Assembly: GCA_018894105.1 (NCBI GenBank)
Contig: CM032117.1
Location: 44,502,501-44,566,500 of the forward strand
DNA: 64,000 bases
From: Jacaranda mimosifolia
Taxonomy: Eukaryota; Streptophyta; Magnoliopsida; Lamiales; Bignoniaceae
Reading direction: 5' to 3'
Position numbers and translations under genes: made by a program. This document shows positions 12,111 through 23,405 of this stretch, in pieces. Under the pieces are notes generated by a model, which saw only the letters and a program-made list of their open reading frames with translations, made no database searches and was not told where the DNA came from. Each line of letters opens with the position of its first letter. Position 1 is the stretch's first letter.

Positions 12111-13557
12111 CATAAAATGACATAGTATCTTATGGAAGTCCGACAACTAAGGCGGAGGTTTCGAGATTTCTCACTAAGCCAAGGCCCCGTTCAGAAAATG
12201 CGCGAGCAGACGCGCTCTCCAAGCTTGCAAGCTCGATGAAAGGCACAAAAGAAAGAACCATAACATTTCTTGTCGCCAACCAGCCCTGCACCTCGGCCCC
12301 CGACCTGAGTTTGGTCGGGTGCCTCGAAGAAATAACCCGTTCTTGGTAGCACCCGATAGAGCTTTATTTGAGCCAGGGTACCTTACCCGATGATCATAAG
12401 CAGGCTCGTAAACTGAAGGGCTTAGCGCCCAAATATGCGCAGGATGATCACGGATAGTTGCACAGGAGATCGATTGTAGGACCGCCACTCAGATGTTCAG
12501 ATCCTGACCAGGCGAATAAAGTGCTGCAAGAGATACACGCAGGCATTTGCGGAAACCACTAGGGAGGCCGGTCCCTAGCTCATAAGATCACGCGATATGG
12601 CTATTTCTGGCCGACTTTGTTGAAGGATTCTGTTGACTTTGCTAGGAAATGCCCATCTTGTCAAGTACATTCGAACATCCAACACCAACCAGCCGTACCA
12701 ATGACAAATGTCGATATTGCTTGGCCATTCGACCAGTGGGGCATCAACATAGTCAGCTCGTTCCCAAAGACCACCGACCAGCGGAAGTTCATCATAGTGG
12801 CCGTTGAGTACTTCACAAAATGGGTGGAAGCTGAAGCCGTCCCAAAGATCACTGATGCGGCTATCAAGAGTTTCATATGGAAGAATATTGTTTACCGTTT
12901 TGGGTTGCCTAAAGTCCTCATCTCAGATAACGGCACCCAATTCCAAAGCAAAAACACAAGAAGATGGTGTGAGACCTTGGGCATTACGCAGCACTTCACC
13001 TCAGTGGGAAATCCGCAAGCCAATGGACAGACCGAAGTGACCAACATGACTGTCCTCGATCACATTAAGAGTCAAATAGAGGGGACGGGAACTAGCTGGG
13101 TGGACGACCTTCCAGGAGTCCTTTGGGCCTACAGAACCACCCCTCGAACAGCCACGGGTCAAAGCCCTTACAACCTAGTTTATGGGTCCGAAGCAGTGGT
13201 CCCGTCAGAACTAATCCAGCACACCGCTAGAGTGATCCATTACAATCCTATAGCAAATACATCGGAGAGGGCACTGGACCTAATAACTATAGACGAGAAG
13301 TGCCGAGCAGCTTAAAACAGAATGCAGAGGCACTGCTCAAAGATGGCGGACCGCTATAACAAATTGGTACATCCGCGTAATTTCAAGGTGGGTGATCTCG
13401 TCTTAAAGAAAGTGGAAGTATCAAGGCACGTCGGCAAGGTTGACCCGAAGTGGGAAGGACCGTACTCAGTCATCAAAGTGTCTAAAAACAATGCCTATCG
13501 ATTAGCAGATGCTGCAGGTCGCGAGCTACTTCGGCCATAGAATGCGGTAAATCTAAA
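12111..13557 (+). pseudogene. Tat-like integrase, first catalytic Asp replaced by Asn
   Basis: The linker and His-Cys zinc finger (EIHAGICGNH ... CPSCQ) are in frame with the core apart from stops. The 12617-13315 frame holds the DDE core. The first motif, normally WGIDI, is WGIN: AAC at 12746-12748 replaces Asp. The second Asp (ISDNGTQF) and the Glu (NGQTEVTN) remain. After a single TAA (13313-13315) the same frame resumes to 13540 with the C-terminal DLVLKKV...PKWEGPY...YRL segment. The Asn would be expected to abolish strand transfer. Confidence 0.85.
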
Positions 13558-13632
13558 AAAGTTCTTTGTGTAAACTGTTCATTCGCATCTTTGTATTGGT
13601 TAAAGAACAATCAAGTTCCATCATGATTAAAT

Positions 13633-13867
13633 AGCCGCGACCACCTTAGTTGACCCCGTAGTCGAAAAAAGGCTTAAACTCAACAAGTCAAGGCCAAGAG
13701 TCGCGACCACCTTAGTTGACCCCGTAGTCGACGAAAGGCTTAAACTCAACAAGTCAAGGCGAAGAGCCGCGACCACCTTAGTCGACCCCGTAGTCGATGA
13801 AAGGCTTAAACTCAACAAGTCAATGCCAAGAGCCGCGACCACCTTAGTCGACCCCGTAGTCGACGAA
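13633..13867. repeat. 66-bp tandem repeat, 3.5 copies
   Basis: Units start at 13633, 13699, 13765 and 13831, each with AG(C/T)CGCGACCACCTTAGT and the shared block AAACTCAACAAGTCAA. The last unit breaks off after about 37 bp. Spacing is exactly 66 bp, with a few substitutions between copies. It lies between integrase and the antisense gene, the usual place for tandem repeats in Tat/Ogre elements. Confidence 0.9.
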
Positions 13868-14114
13868 TATTCTCAACAAAGGGACGTCGGAGACCCTGAG
13901 GCAGGATCACAAAGTCGACGTCACACTTCGCAGATTCAAATTCAATTTACATTTTGCTAATCATAAGTAGCAACAAAGTTTAACTTATCTCGCAACGGCT
14001 CAAAACAACGTTTGAAAATGAACAGCTGGCCGATGAAGGGCAACAAACTTTATTTCATTCTCAAAAAGCCTCAATGAGGCATGTACATCAAAACAAAAAC
14101 AAGTATTACAAGCC
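13868..14114. other. Spacer between tandem repeat and antisense gene
   Basis: No reading frame is supported. It would include the 3' untranslated region of the antisense gene. Confidence 0.4.
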
Positions 14115-14978
14115 CTAGCTAGAACTGCCAGACCCTTCGATTGGTATTGCGGATGCAGGAGCAGACGGAGGCTCAGACGGTGCCATTGCAACGGGCATGG
14201 CCGGGGTGACTGGGCGAGAGGAGCAGGCGGCAGAAGACATAAACAGCCGCTCGACGGCTGGGAAGAAAGAGGCAGTATTGGCCTGGCCCTCGGAGATTTC
14301 ATAGGCGAGGTCGCCGGCGAACTCGAACTCTCGACCTACAACTTTCACTTTCTTTTGGAAGTCTGCCTTTTGCCTCTCTTCAGGAGTCGTGTCGATCTCC
14401 TCCGTTGCCTCTACCTCGGCTTCGGCCTCGTCGACATCTTCATCACCAATTGGGTGCAACTACTCGTCAAAAGCAAGACCCATCTTCGAGCGATCTTCAT
14501 CGCTAACCGCATAGCCCAGGTGCTGCATTTGTGCAATAGCCTTATTAAAGGCACTTCGGGCATCGTCCAGGGCCAGCACCACTCTCGTATCCTGAAAGGC
14601 GGGGCTCACCATGAACTGTTGTACCGCCTCCTTGCAAATCTCCGGCACTACCCGCTCGAACTCTGTTCTGGCCTCGACCAGGCACTTGCCTCGACCAGCC
14701 GCCCGACTAGATTCGTAGGCGACATGGATGTCCAGTTCGAGTTTTTTCAGCTTCACCTCCATCTTTGTCTGCTCCGTCACCGCCAGCAGGACTTGCCGGT
14801 CTTTTGCCTCCATTATTTCAGCGTATTTGGCATTCTCCTTCTGTACTTCCTCGAGCTGCAATTGGGATGACTCCAGTTGGGCCTTCAATGTCTCGGCATC
14901 GCCGCCAGCATCCAACTATTCACGATCAGCGAGCGCCAGCTCGGAGCGACGGTAAAAATTATAGGCGATTTGCCCGAC

Positions 14979-15051
14979 CTGAAACATAAAAATCATTACT
15001 ATCCATGTAGGGAAAATCGATTACACAAGCTTACAGCTTAGGGGATCTCAC
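14979..15051 (-). other. Intron of the antisense gene
   Basis: On the minus strand the sequence reads ATG|GTGAGATCC ... TATGTTTCAG|GTCGGGC, a canonical GT-AG intron of 73 bp. Removing it joins two segments whose frame continues without interruption. Confidence 0.7.
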
Positions 15052-15647
15052 CATGTTTGCATGATATGCGTCCTCGCAGAGCGCCCCGGCCTGACTCAGG
15101 CCTATTATCCTCCTCTAGTCAGCCAGGAACTGACCAGCCAATAACCATTTCAAGGGGTCGACCCCAGTTGGCCCAGATCCATGCATATAGGACAAGTCGT
15201 CCACAAGTAGGCTAGGGTCCAACCCGAAATGAAGAGACAGGAACTTCCTCAGGCCGAATAAGTTCTCCGCACCTCGATCCCTAAAGAGATAGTTTCCCGT
15301 CGGCATCCTCGACTCGGCGCTCTTCGATTTTCCTTTCTCCCTTCCAGTAGCAGTAATATTTTTGGGCGGGGGCCCACTCTGTTTGCCCATGGGTCTTTTT
15401 CCCCGACCCGTGACCCTCTCGACCGCTACTACTCGACCAGGCAAGAGGGTCGGGGATGGCGCACAGGCTGTAGCTTGTCGGCGTGGCTTGTCGGCTCCAG
15501 TCGACTTTTGTCGAGACGCAGTGCCTTGTTTGCACTGCTGGTTCCTTTCAGCGCGAGCCAGTGCATTACTTCTTGCGCGGTTCATGATTTCGTCCCGGTC
15601 TGCAAATAACAAACACAACAAATGTCAAATACAGAAATGAATGAAAC

Positions 15648-16320
15648 TGATATAGGATGGCCCAAAATGGCCCAAATCAACGAGGCCTAACACTTAATCA
15701 ACGGCCCAGGACCCAAGTGACTCATTGACCCTGTTTGATTGATCGACAAGGCGCTCCATGGCCCTCGAAGCTGCTCGACCTTTGTTGACCTGTCAAGGTC
15801 GATACGCAAGTCGAACCCCGCACAGTACTCTGCCACTGCATTAAATACGTTGACTGGCAACACGCCTCCTCATTAATGGCGCATGCCATCCCCTCACCGT
15901 CTGACACAGCAGACGCCGTAACAGTGGGCCATCTTGTCCTGTAGCATAAAAGGACATCCAACTGGCAATATTCAAATGGGGGAATTGACCAATTACCCCC
16001 GGCAGGAGGCTGGAGGTCCCTTGGCTAAGCCAAGGGCTTCCCTGATATTTCCTACAAGGGAGAGGAATATAAAAACCCCTCAACCTTGCCTATCACAGGT
16101 ATGCACTAATACACTCAAAAGCCCCTACGTTCTGTTGCTCGATTTTAGAGATCGAATATATACTGACTTGAGCGTCGGAGGGCCTAAGCCGAGGGCCTCT
16201 CGGCTAGCCTAACGTTTGCTGTGATTGCAAGATTCCAATCCCAAACTAATCCAGAAAATCATACCTTGGATCGTGATTCAGACCCAATCCATACTCATCA
16301 TCAAAACCGAACCCTCATCA
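15648..16320 (+). repeat. Third LTR copy inserted in an intron of the antisense gene
   Basis: 673 bp with the same ends (TGATATAGGATGG...CCCTCATCA) as the outer LTRs, including the TATA box. It keeps a 13-bp block (around CCTAAGCCGAGGG) that the 3' LTR has lost. Antisense-gene exons lie on both sides, so this is best read as a solo LTR inserted into the intron. The flanking five bases (GAAAC and GTAGC) match at only three positions, so a TSD is not proven. Confidence 0.85.
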
Positions 16321-17252
16321 GTAGCTAAATAACAAAGCATGGCACACATTTCATCTACCTATCTCATAGTCATCTGCAAAGTTCAGAGAGACTAGCGATA
16401 ACCTAGCTAGTACTAACCGCTGTTCCTCGAGGAATACTGTGGCCTCCACGGGACCAAACTCGACCAGATCCCTCACGAAGGTGTTTGGCCAAGTAGGGGT
16501 ACGATTCCCTAGTATCTCGACCTGCCCCCCCAACCACTCTCGAGGAATGTTAAACCCCCCTTCACCCGAAAGAAGAAATAACGTTTATTCCACTCCTGCC
16601 CATATGAAGAGGAGGGATCTACGAGAAACTTGCGATGAGGTCAAGCAGTCAGATAATAAAAGCCCGACTCATCGGAACTACCAGATTTTCATGACATGTA
16701 GAGATAGAAGAGGTTGGAAAAATTTTCGAAGCTGGGGGCCTGATCGAACAGATGCATCAAAACTAAGAAATTACAGAGGATGGCAAAGTAGTTGGGTAAT
16801 AGCTAAGTTATGCACACTTGAAGACCCCTAAGCAAGCCTATCATACTATCACTTAAGGGGAACCTCAACCCACATTTGAATGCGTCCTCGAACACTATTA
16901 TGCAATCGGCGGGAGCATGGTGCATTCGACCAGGAGGCCCGGGGGTTAATAGTTGGTATTTAGGAGGAATATGGTAAAGCTCCCTCAAGCGCACCAAATC
17001 CATAGGGGTCATTACGAAAATTATCTCACTATAGTAGTCCGGGGTGAATAATCATTCACGAGTAGGGGGTACCCGACTAGGCCCAACCTCTCCACTGTGC
17101 GGGCTACTCAAGCTCCCAGAACTCGAGCCGCTTGAACCAGAACCACCGCCGGACAACCCACCAGAAGGAGCAGGAAACCCCATACGCCCCTCAGACAAGG
17201 TGGCCTCACTGTCCCCCTCCTGGCTACCCTCAGAACTAAATAACCCAAGCAT

Positions 17253-17682
17253 CTTCTTCAAAAGAAAAATGTAGAGAAAGGATTCGGAGAAATGAAGAAG
17301 TGGAGGAACACTTACTGGATATGAAGGTTAAGCCCACAAAATCTGCGAAGCGAACGCAAAGTTCAGGGAGTCTTGCAGCGAAAGATATCTCCTAAACGCT
17401 CTCGAAAATTCTGAAGCGGTAAAAGTAAAGATGGGCAGAATTACACAAAGTATTTATAGGAAGGGGACGCGGTTACCCAAGCATCCAAGTGCAGTTACCC
17501 AAAAGTCCGCATTAATGGGAGAAGACGTCACGCTGCCCCACGCGCGCCACCATGTAACCGCTCAGCAAATGCATAATACTCTGACAGATTTTCAAAAACC
17601 CTGGTCGATGGTTGCTAATATTCGCTACTTCCCAACGCCGCTCGTCGATTCTTCGTTCGGCCTTGCGAAGTGGGGGGATTCA
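17253..17682 (-). promoter_or_regulatory. Leader and promoter region of the antisense gene
   Basis: The minus strand reads CCTATAAATACTTTG with a TATA box at 17451-17458, about 200 bp before the ATG at 17252. That spacing suits a plant promoter with a leader of roughly 170 nt. The 3' LTR begins at 17683, so the promoter lies inside the element but outside the LTR. Confidence 0.5.
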
Positions 17683-18342
17683 TGATATAGGATGGCCCAA
17701 AATAGCCCAAAACAGCGAGGCCCAACGCTCAATCAATGGCCCAAGACCCAAGTAACTCGTCGACCCTGTTCGATTGATCGATAAGGCGCTCCATAGCCCT
17801 CGAAGCTGCTCGACCTTTGTCGACCCGTTAAGGTCGATTCGCAAGTCGAACCCCGCACAATACTCTGCCACCGCATTAAATGCGTTGACTGGCAACATGG
17901 CTCCGCATTAATGGCGCATGCCCTCCCCTCACCGTCTGACACAGCAGACGCTGCAACAGTGTACCATCTTGTCCTGCAGCATAAAAGGACATCCAGCTGG
18001 GAATATTCAAATGGGGGAATTGACCAATTACCCTCGGCAGGAGGCTGGAGGTCCCTTGGGTAAGCCAAGGGCTTCCCTAATATTTCCTACAAGGGAGAGG
18101 AATATAAAAAACCCTCAACCTTGCCTCTCACAGGTATGCACTCATACACTCAAAAGCCCCTACGTTCCGCTGCTCGATTTTAGAGATCGAATATATACTG
18201 ACTTGAGCATCGGAGGGCTTCTCGGCCAGCCTAACGTTTGCTGTGATTGCAGGATTCCAATCCCAAACCAGTCCAGAAAATCATAACTTGGATCGTGATT
18301 CAGACCCGATCCATACTCATCATCGAAACCGAACCCTCATCA
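17683..18342 (+). repeat. Tat-like element 3' LTR
   Basis: 660 bp, TGATATAGG...CCCTCATCA, followed by ATATT, the same five bases that precede the 5' LTR. It differs from the other two copies by a 13-bp deletion (near 18212) and scattered transitions. Confidence 0.85.
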
Positions 18343-20308
18343 ATATTAATTCCTGGGAATCTTGTATTATGATATACATTAACATAAAAATGTATTGGAG
18401 TCAATTAGGGGGCATGCATGGAGTTATCCTGAGTTAGTGGACCCAGATTCGAATTATTATTCAATAACTTTGGGTTAATTTAGTTAATTAAGAGGATTAA
18501 ACCTTAATTTTGTGGATTTATGGAATTTAAACCTAAGTGGCAATAATTGGATTATTTAAAATGATTGGAGTTAATATTGATTTTTTGACATAATATTGCA
18601 AGGTCGAATACGTAGTTTAGCACCCAATTGTGTTTCTTTATCGGAACTAGTACGAATTCTGTGAGTACATTTGTTATAATGGCTTAATTAGCATAATTTG
18701 TACTGATAACACCAATATAACCCTAAACCTTACCGTATTAAACAAATAACTAATGATTTTGAGACTGTCGGTAGTACAATAGTAACTATTGAGATTGAAT
18801 ATAGATTTTAACTGCAAATATACTTATTTGGTTAGCTGACGATAAGCAAGAAACTGCAGATCAGTAGACTGTGACTGTAGTTCTAATGCTTTTCAGGTAA
18901 GGGTCTGCCAATCTGGCATCTTTCTCGTACCTACTTGTTGTTGTGATAAACCCCTATGAGGGTTTCCATTTTTGTATCGTACTTGTTGAAAATATGTATA
19001 GTAATTGAAATTTCGATTGTTATCTGTTTCTAATGTGTACACCCATGTGAGGGTTATTGCTTGTTTCTATTTTGGTGTCCAAAACTCTTATTATATTATT
19101 CATTTTTTGTCCCTTGTACTCCATAGCATTGCTGGCTGACCCCGTATTACTTGTTGATTCAATTTGTAACTTCAAAATGGCCTTGTCGGCTAGTATATTG
19201 AATATTAAATGTTGTATCTTGTTACATTCAAGTTTATTGCTATATTGTTGATCCTTTTAAATATCTTGTTTGATCAGTATTGTAAACTATGTGTCGGGCA
19301 GAGTTAATAGACACATTAGTTGATAAGGTATGTCTATTGGGGGCCCCTCTTGAGTCTGTCCCCATTAGCACCTGTGGATTTCAATACTAGACCTCTTCCT
19401 AGCTTTACTTGGTTATATTCGTGTTTATTACCTTAAAGGTTAAATTCTTATCTGTTGGCATTATATTATTCTAACTCATGGACGCCATTGGCGGTTTCCA
19501 CTCGAAAGGACGCCACGGGGGTTTAGGCTTGGGGATTAGGTCCGAAAGACGGTCGAGTGGAATGAACGATAGATACAGGTCTTACAACTAGTACCCATCT
19601 ACGATCCTGACTTACAAGTAGCTGGAGGTAGCGAACTATGAGTGGCAGGATCCAGCATGCAATCGACCATGCCATATAAATCAATTATTACCCACCGAGC
19701 TGAGTGCTCGAGCAATGGAGCCAACAGGAAATCTTGCTTATATTGTACCAACGCCTGGTACTAGCAATTATAATTTGATTTAGGAGTAATAAGGATGGAA
19801 TAACCAATAGCCTGTTAAATTTGATATCATGTGTGTTATGTACGCTGTTGATTCATATCAAAAGCTCTTGCTTGTTACTGAATTGTTCATTAATTGTTGT
19901 ATCTCAATGATTTTTCTTCAAATCCTGTTATTTTCTTACCCTCACTAAGTCCTTAAGACTTACCCTTCTTGTATTCTTTATTTTTCCAAACAGGTCTATG
20001 TGAGAAACGGGAACTCATGCTTTGGTTAAGGGGTTATTTTGTAATAGATTAGGTGTTTTGATTATACATATAATCTACACTTGATCGAGACAGCTATCTA
20101 AGAGATATTACGAAGATTTTTGTATGAAACCTAAGATACTTAGTTGTACATTTTATGCTATAGAGTGATATTTTGGGTTAGTGCAAGTTGTTTTTCCTTG
20201 AGATTGGTTAAATTCTTGGTTCCCCAGTTATTATTTGATTTATATTTTAAGCTTGAATTGGTGGCATCTCTGCTTTGGGGTCATCCCGAGTGGGGGCGCT
20301 ATAGGCCA

Positions 20309-20544
20309 AGGATTCTAACCTTGGTGTGAAAGCAGACGGGCTTATTGAGCCAACGGTTGGCGGTGGCTGCATGATTGCCCTAGCTAGATGCAACTTAAGT
20401 ATACGTGTCCTTGATTCTGACTTAGAGGGCTTCTGGTCTGAAGTGGAGGCACCATTCCGGGGACTCTAAATGTGGATTTGAGAAGTACTAAATATTAGGA
20501 ATATAGTAGTGGCGTGTGTATACTTGTGCACAGAAATTACAAAC
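20309..20544. other. Spacer, no gene seen
   Basis: Pre-insertion host sequence next to the solo LTR. No coding signal is visible. Confidence 0.4.
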
Positions 20545-20547
20545 TTA

Positions 20548-20976
20548 GGGCTTGTTTGTTTGTGAATTGCCAATATATTTTTCAACTCGTAAAACATAAC
20601 CAAACAACCATCACAATCTCCAATCCTGCTATCCAAAATACACCTAAAAATGCCCAAAACACCCTTAGAATTCATTTCCTATCCATTCTCTAATGTCTAA
20701 CCCTCTCATTTTTTGTTCCCCCTACCTAATCTATATACACATATATTAATAATTTTAAAATATCAATTTCACCCTACTAATCCAACAAAAAAATTATTGA
20801 TGTGACATCTTGTCCCCTCCCAAAACACATACAAACAAATAATTTGCTCCCAATTCATTTTCCACCTATCACCCAAAATACAAATAAACAGCCATCGCAT
20901 TCCCTAATCCCACTTTCCAAAATTTATTTTGCCAAATATTTTGGCAAAATGCTCCAATTCATAAACAAACAAGCCC
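20548..20976. mobile_element. Tourist-like MITE (PIF/Harbinger), 429 bp
   Basis: Ends are GGGCTTGTTTGTTTGTGAAT and its near-perfect reverse complement (ATTCATAAACAAACAAGCCC), with one mismatch over about 20 bp. The direct repeat TTA lies on both sides (20545-20547 and 20977-20979). A GGGC-TTGTTTG terminus with a TTA/TAA target is typical of Tourist elements. There is no coding capacity. Confidence 0.8.
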
Positions 20977-20979
20977 TTA

Positions 20980-21796
20980 GGAATTTAAATTTAGTTTAAT
21001 ATAAAAAAAGGCATATAATGTATATATTCTAGATGTGCAAAGTTAAAAAAATTTAATACTTAGACTACCTTTATATATATATATATGTGAACAATACCAA
21101 ATAGAACAAGAAAGTAAGAGATCCTACTTGAATGTGTCAAATGAAAAACTTGAGTTGAGGCCTGTTGCTCCAACGCTGTCTTTAAGGCTTTATTTATCCC
21201 TCTATGGTGCTAAGGTCAATGACAAATAGCCTCCTAAGATATAACGACTCTTCTCAATCAAAGGCAACACTCTAATGGACCATAACGACGAACTAAATTG
21301 AACACTCTTTTGTGATATGGATAGTAATATGAAAGTTCTTAGTGTAATGTTCAAAAAAATACTGGTATACTTTTTTCTTCTCTCATATTTGATTGAGTTA
21401 TAGGCACTTCTACTTATAGTTGTGCAATGAATTTTTATTGATGGGACATAATTCTTTATTAGAATCATAATTCTTTTTCCTAAGTACACAACAATAGTCT
21501 TACTAATGTTCTTAAACTATTTCTGAATAGACTTGTTTTACCCACTAAAATGTTCTTAAACTATTTATGAATTTAAAATCTATTTTCTTATTCAATTATT
21601 TAATTTTGGCATACAAATATGCCAAAACTTTACACTAAATGCCACCTCAAGTGGAGGCGCCACTCCAGGAAGAATCCAATGATGTCAAATGATGTAAATT
21701 CTCAAGAGAGGTATTGAATACTTGAAATTTCTCCTTGAACGTGGCAAGCTAAATAAGAAAAGTTTGGAGAAAAACCAAATATGTCTAGTTACGCTT
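20980..21796. other. AT-rich spacer, no gene seen
   Basis: Contains a short (AT)n run near 21070-21086 and no supported reading frame. The segment ends at the left LTR of the copia element. Confidence 0.4.
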
Positions 21797-23036
21797 TGTG
21801 AGTGATTACAAGCCCAAGAGGGGGATGAATTAGGCTTAAAGAATATTAATGCAGTGGAAGTTTATCACTCAAAATTCGTTTTGCCCTTTCAAAATATTTT
21901 AAGTCTTTTGCAGAAAACAGTTTTAGTTACTGGCTGGAATTTGTAAGTACTCATTAAACTACTAGTCAGATCAGTGATAAATAGGCAATAAATACAGTAG
22001 TAAATGGACATTGGTATTCATAGAGCTTCGGCAAGCCTACTTCTCTACCTATGTTTTTACTTAGGATTTTGAACCTGTCAAATCAATTAAGAATATAAGA
22101 ATGTTTTACAGTTAAGAACAATAATTTGACAGAATGAAAGTTAAGGAATAGAAACAACCTAGTAGGGTGAAAACCTAGCTCTTCGAAAAGAGCTAAAATG
22201 GGAAAAGGTAGAATTCAAAGCAAAATGAAACCATTTGCTTTCTGAATAGGCCTAGGGGAACTTCTGCTAGATTCACTTGGACAACCTCTGTGGATTAATG
22301 CACGAGTTACTGCCACTCCGAACGGCAAACTCTAGACTCTTTTTCCAGATCGGAACCAAAAACACTGCAGAAGATTCTAGACATTACTGCTCAATTGGTT
22401 TCTTTACCTAAAGCTCCTTAGAGCAACCAAGCACCAATTTGTTCTCTTCACGAGGTCCCTCGAGAATAGGTACAATTACAGTCCCCTTCACGACTAGGTT
22501 CTTGGAGACACAAACTGTCTTGTCCTCGTCTCCACAACGTCCATCGAAGGCAAGCTCCCCTTGACCTTTTTCACTACAAGGTCCCTAAAAAATACATATA
22601 GAGCAAGGAATTAACAATGCTTAAGCATAAAATATGTATGAGAGTATCACACAACTTGTTAAATGTCTCAAGACATTTAACAAAGATCTTTTCCCAACTA
22701 GGTGATTCGCACAAAACAATGCTGTATATTTTTGTATTTCCAATGACTATGAATTTTTATTTAGGTAAGTGTTTGTTGGAATCAAATAAGCAAATAGGAT
22801 ATTTAAGGAAGCAGATGTATCAATGATTACAGTAAGATATAATATGTTTTCTAAGTTATAGAGATACAAATCAAGCTACAATCTTTAAGAGATCTTTTAA
22901 TTATGGAAAGTAAGTTTTAGTGCATAAACAGATTCCAACAGATAGTATGGAAATATATTCATAATTCGATTGCATGCTTTCATCACATAATTTTAGGAAT
23001 GTAATTTTTTCATAATCAAAACAATGTAAATCATCA
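21797..23036 (-). repeat. Copia 3' LTR
   Basis: 1,240 bp. On the minus strand it begins TGATGATTTACATTG and ends ATCACTCACA. It pairs with 29972-31246 over its whole length. Confidence 0.85.
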
Positions 23037-23405
23037 TAGAGAGGAAGAATATCACTTGAGCTTCTCCCTATTTACGTGCCTGGTTCTGCCAACTTGTGCT
23101 CCCCCTATTTAGGAGAGATTTGTGCTTCCCTTGCCTATGTACTCAAGAAACAAGAGAAACTACAAGTATTGGCAGATGCTAGATAATTGATTAATAACAG
23201 GCCTAGTCATTAAAAGCTAATCATCCAGAATAATAAGTTTACAAGCCTATAAGATTGTTCATCATCCAAGCAGATAAAAGCTTCCAAATAAGTTTCAGTA
23301 GACAAAATAATAAAAGAGTTTCAAGTTTTCACTTTAGTATTCTCCCCATTTAGCATAAAAAATGACCTAAGAAGCTTTTAGATAAGCTTTAACTTTCTCC
23401 TTTAG
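23037..23405 (-). other. Copia 3' untranslated region
   Basis: Lies between the extra ORF and the 3' LTR. A GGGGGAGCACAAG-like purine string is visible on the minus strand near 23085-23105 and may be a polypurine tract relic. The bases directly next to the LTR are pyrimidine-rich on that strand, so the standard tract is not seen. Confidence 0.4.

Larger units (their letters stand above)
14115..17252 (-). pseudogene. Antisense gene of the Tat-like element (Transposase_28-like), spliced and broken
   Basis: Reading from ATG 17250-17252 (MLGLFSSEGSQ), a Ser/Gly-rich leader is followed by MDLVRLRELYHIPPKYQL and CGLRFPLSDSMIGLL. These match the plant 'putative gypsy type transposon' domain (Pfam Transposase_28, from memory). 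Exon 1 ends near 16.4 kb. Exon 2 resumes after a TTTGCAG acceptor at 15600, and a clean 73-bp GT-AG intron (14979-15051) leads to exon 3, which encodes a coiled coil (LESSQLQLEEVQKENAKYAE) and an acidic tail. Several in-frame stops (near 17050, 16805, 16640, 16610, 15116, 14917, 14461) and a slip in a G-run at about 16555 disable it. The first intron contains an extra LTR. Its function in the element is unknown. Confidence 0.65.
7334..18342 (+). mobile_element. Tat-like Ty3/gypsy retrotransposon, 11 kb
   Basis: The outer LTRs (7334-8006 and 17683-18342) are flanked by the identical 5-bp TSD ATATT (7329-7333 and 18343-18347), which fixes both ends. The plus strand carries gag, an aspartic protease, RT, RNase H, a second RNase H-like domain and integrase, followed by 66-bp tandem repeats and an antisense gene. 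A second RNase H domain and 3' antisense ORFs are hallmarks of the Tat lineage. Reading frames are broken throughout. The two outer LTRs look about 90% identical by eye, mostly transitions, so insertion is not recent. Confidence 0.85.
6394..20303 (+). mobile_element. Del/Tekay-like solo LTR, split by a nested element
   Basis: The LTR begins TGTAATACCCC at 6394 and ends GAGTGGGGGCGCTATA at 20303, with GGCCA directly repeated on both sides. Without the nested Tat-like element and one copy of its TSD it would be about 2.9 kb. Its two halves (6394-7333 and 18343-20303) resemble the 2.55-kb LTR at 59545-62094: matching starts (TATAACACCCC there), the TTAATT/AGTTAATTA block, the CTAAGTCCTTAAGACTTACCCTT block and the GTGGCATC...GAGTGGGG end. 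The expected terminal CACA has become TATA. No internal region or second LTR is seen, so it arose by LTR-LTR recombination. Confidence 0.8.

Noticed and set aside
13627..13842. 71-codon minus-strand frame with an internal amino-acid repeat
   Set aside because: It is a shadow of the 66-bp tandem repeat, whose length is a multiple of three.
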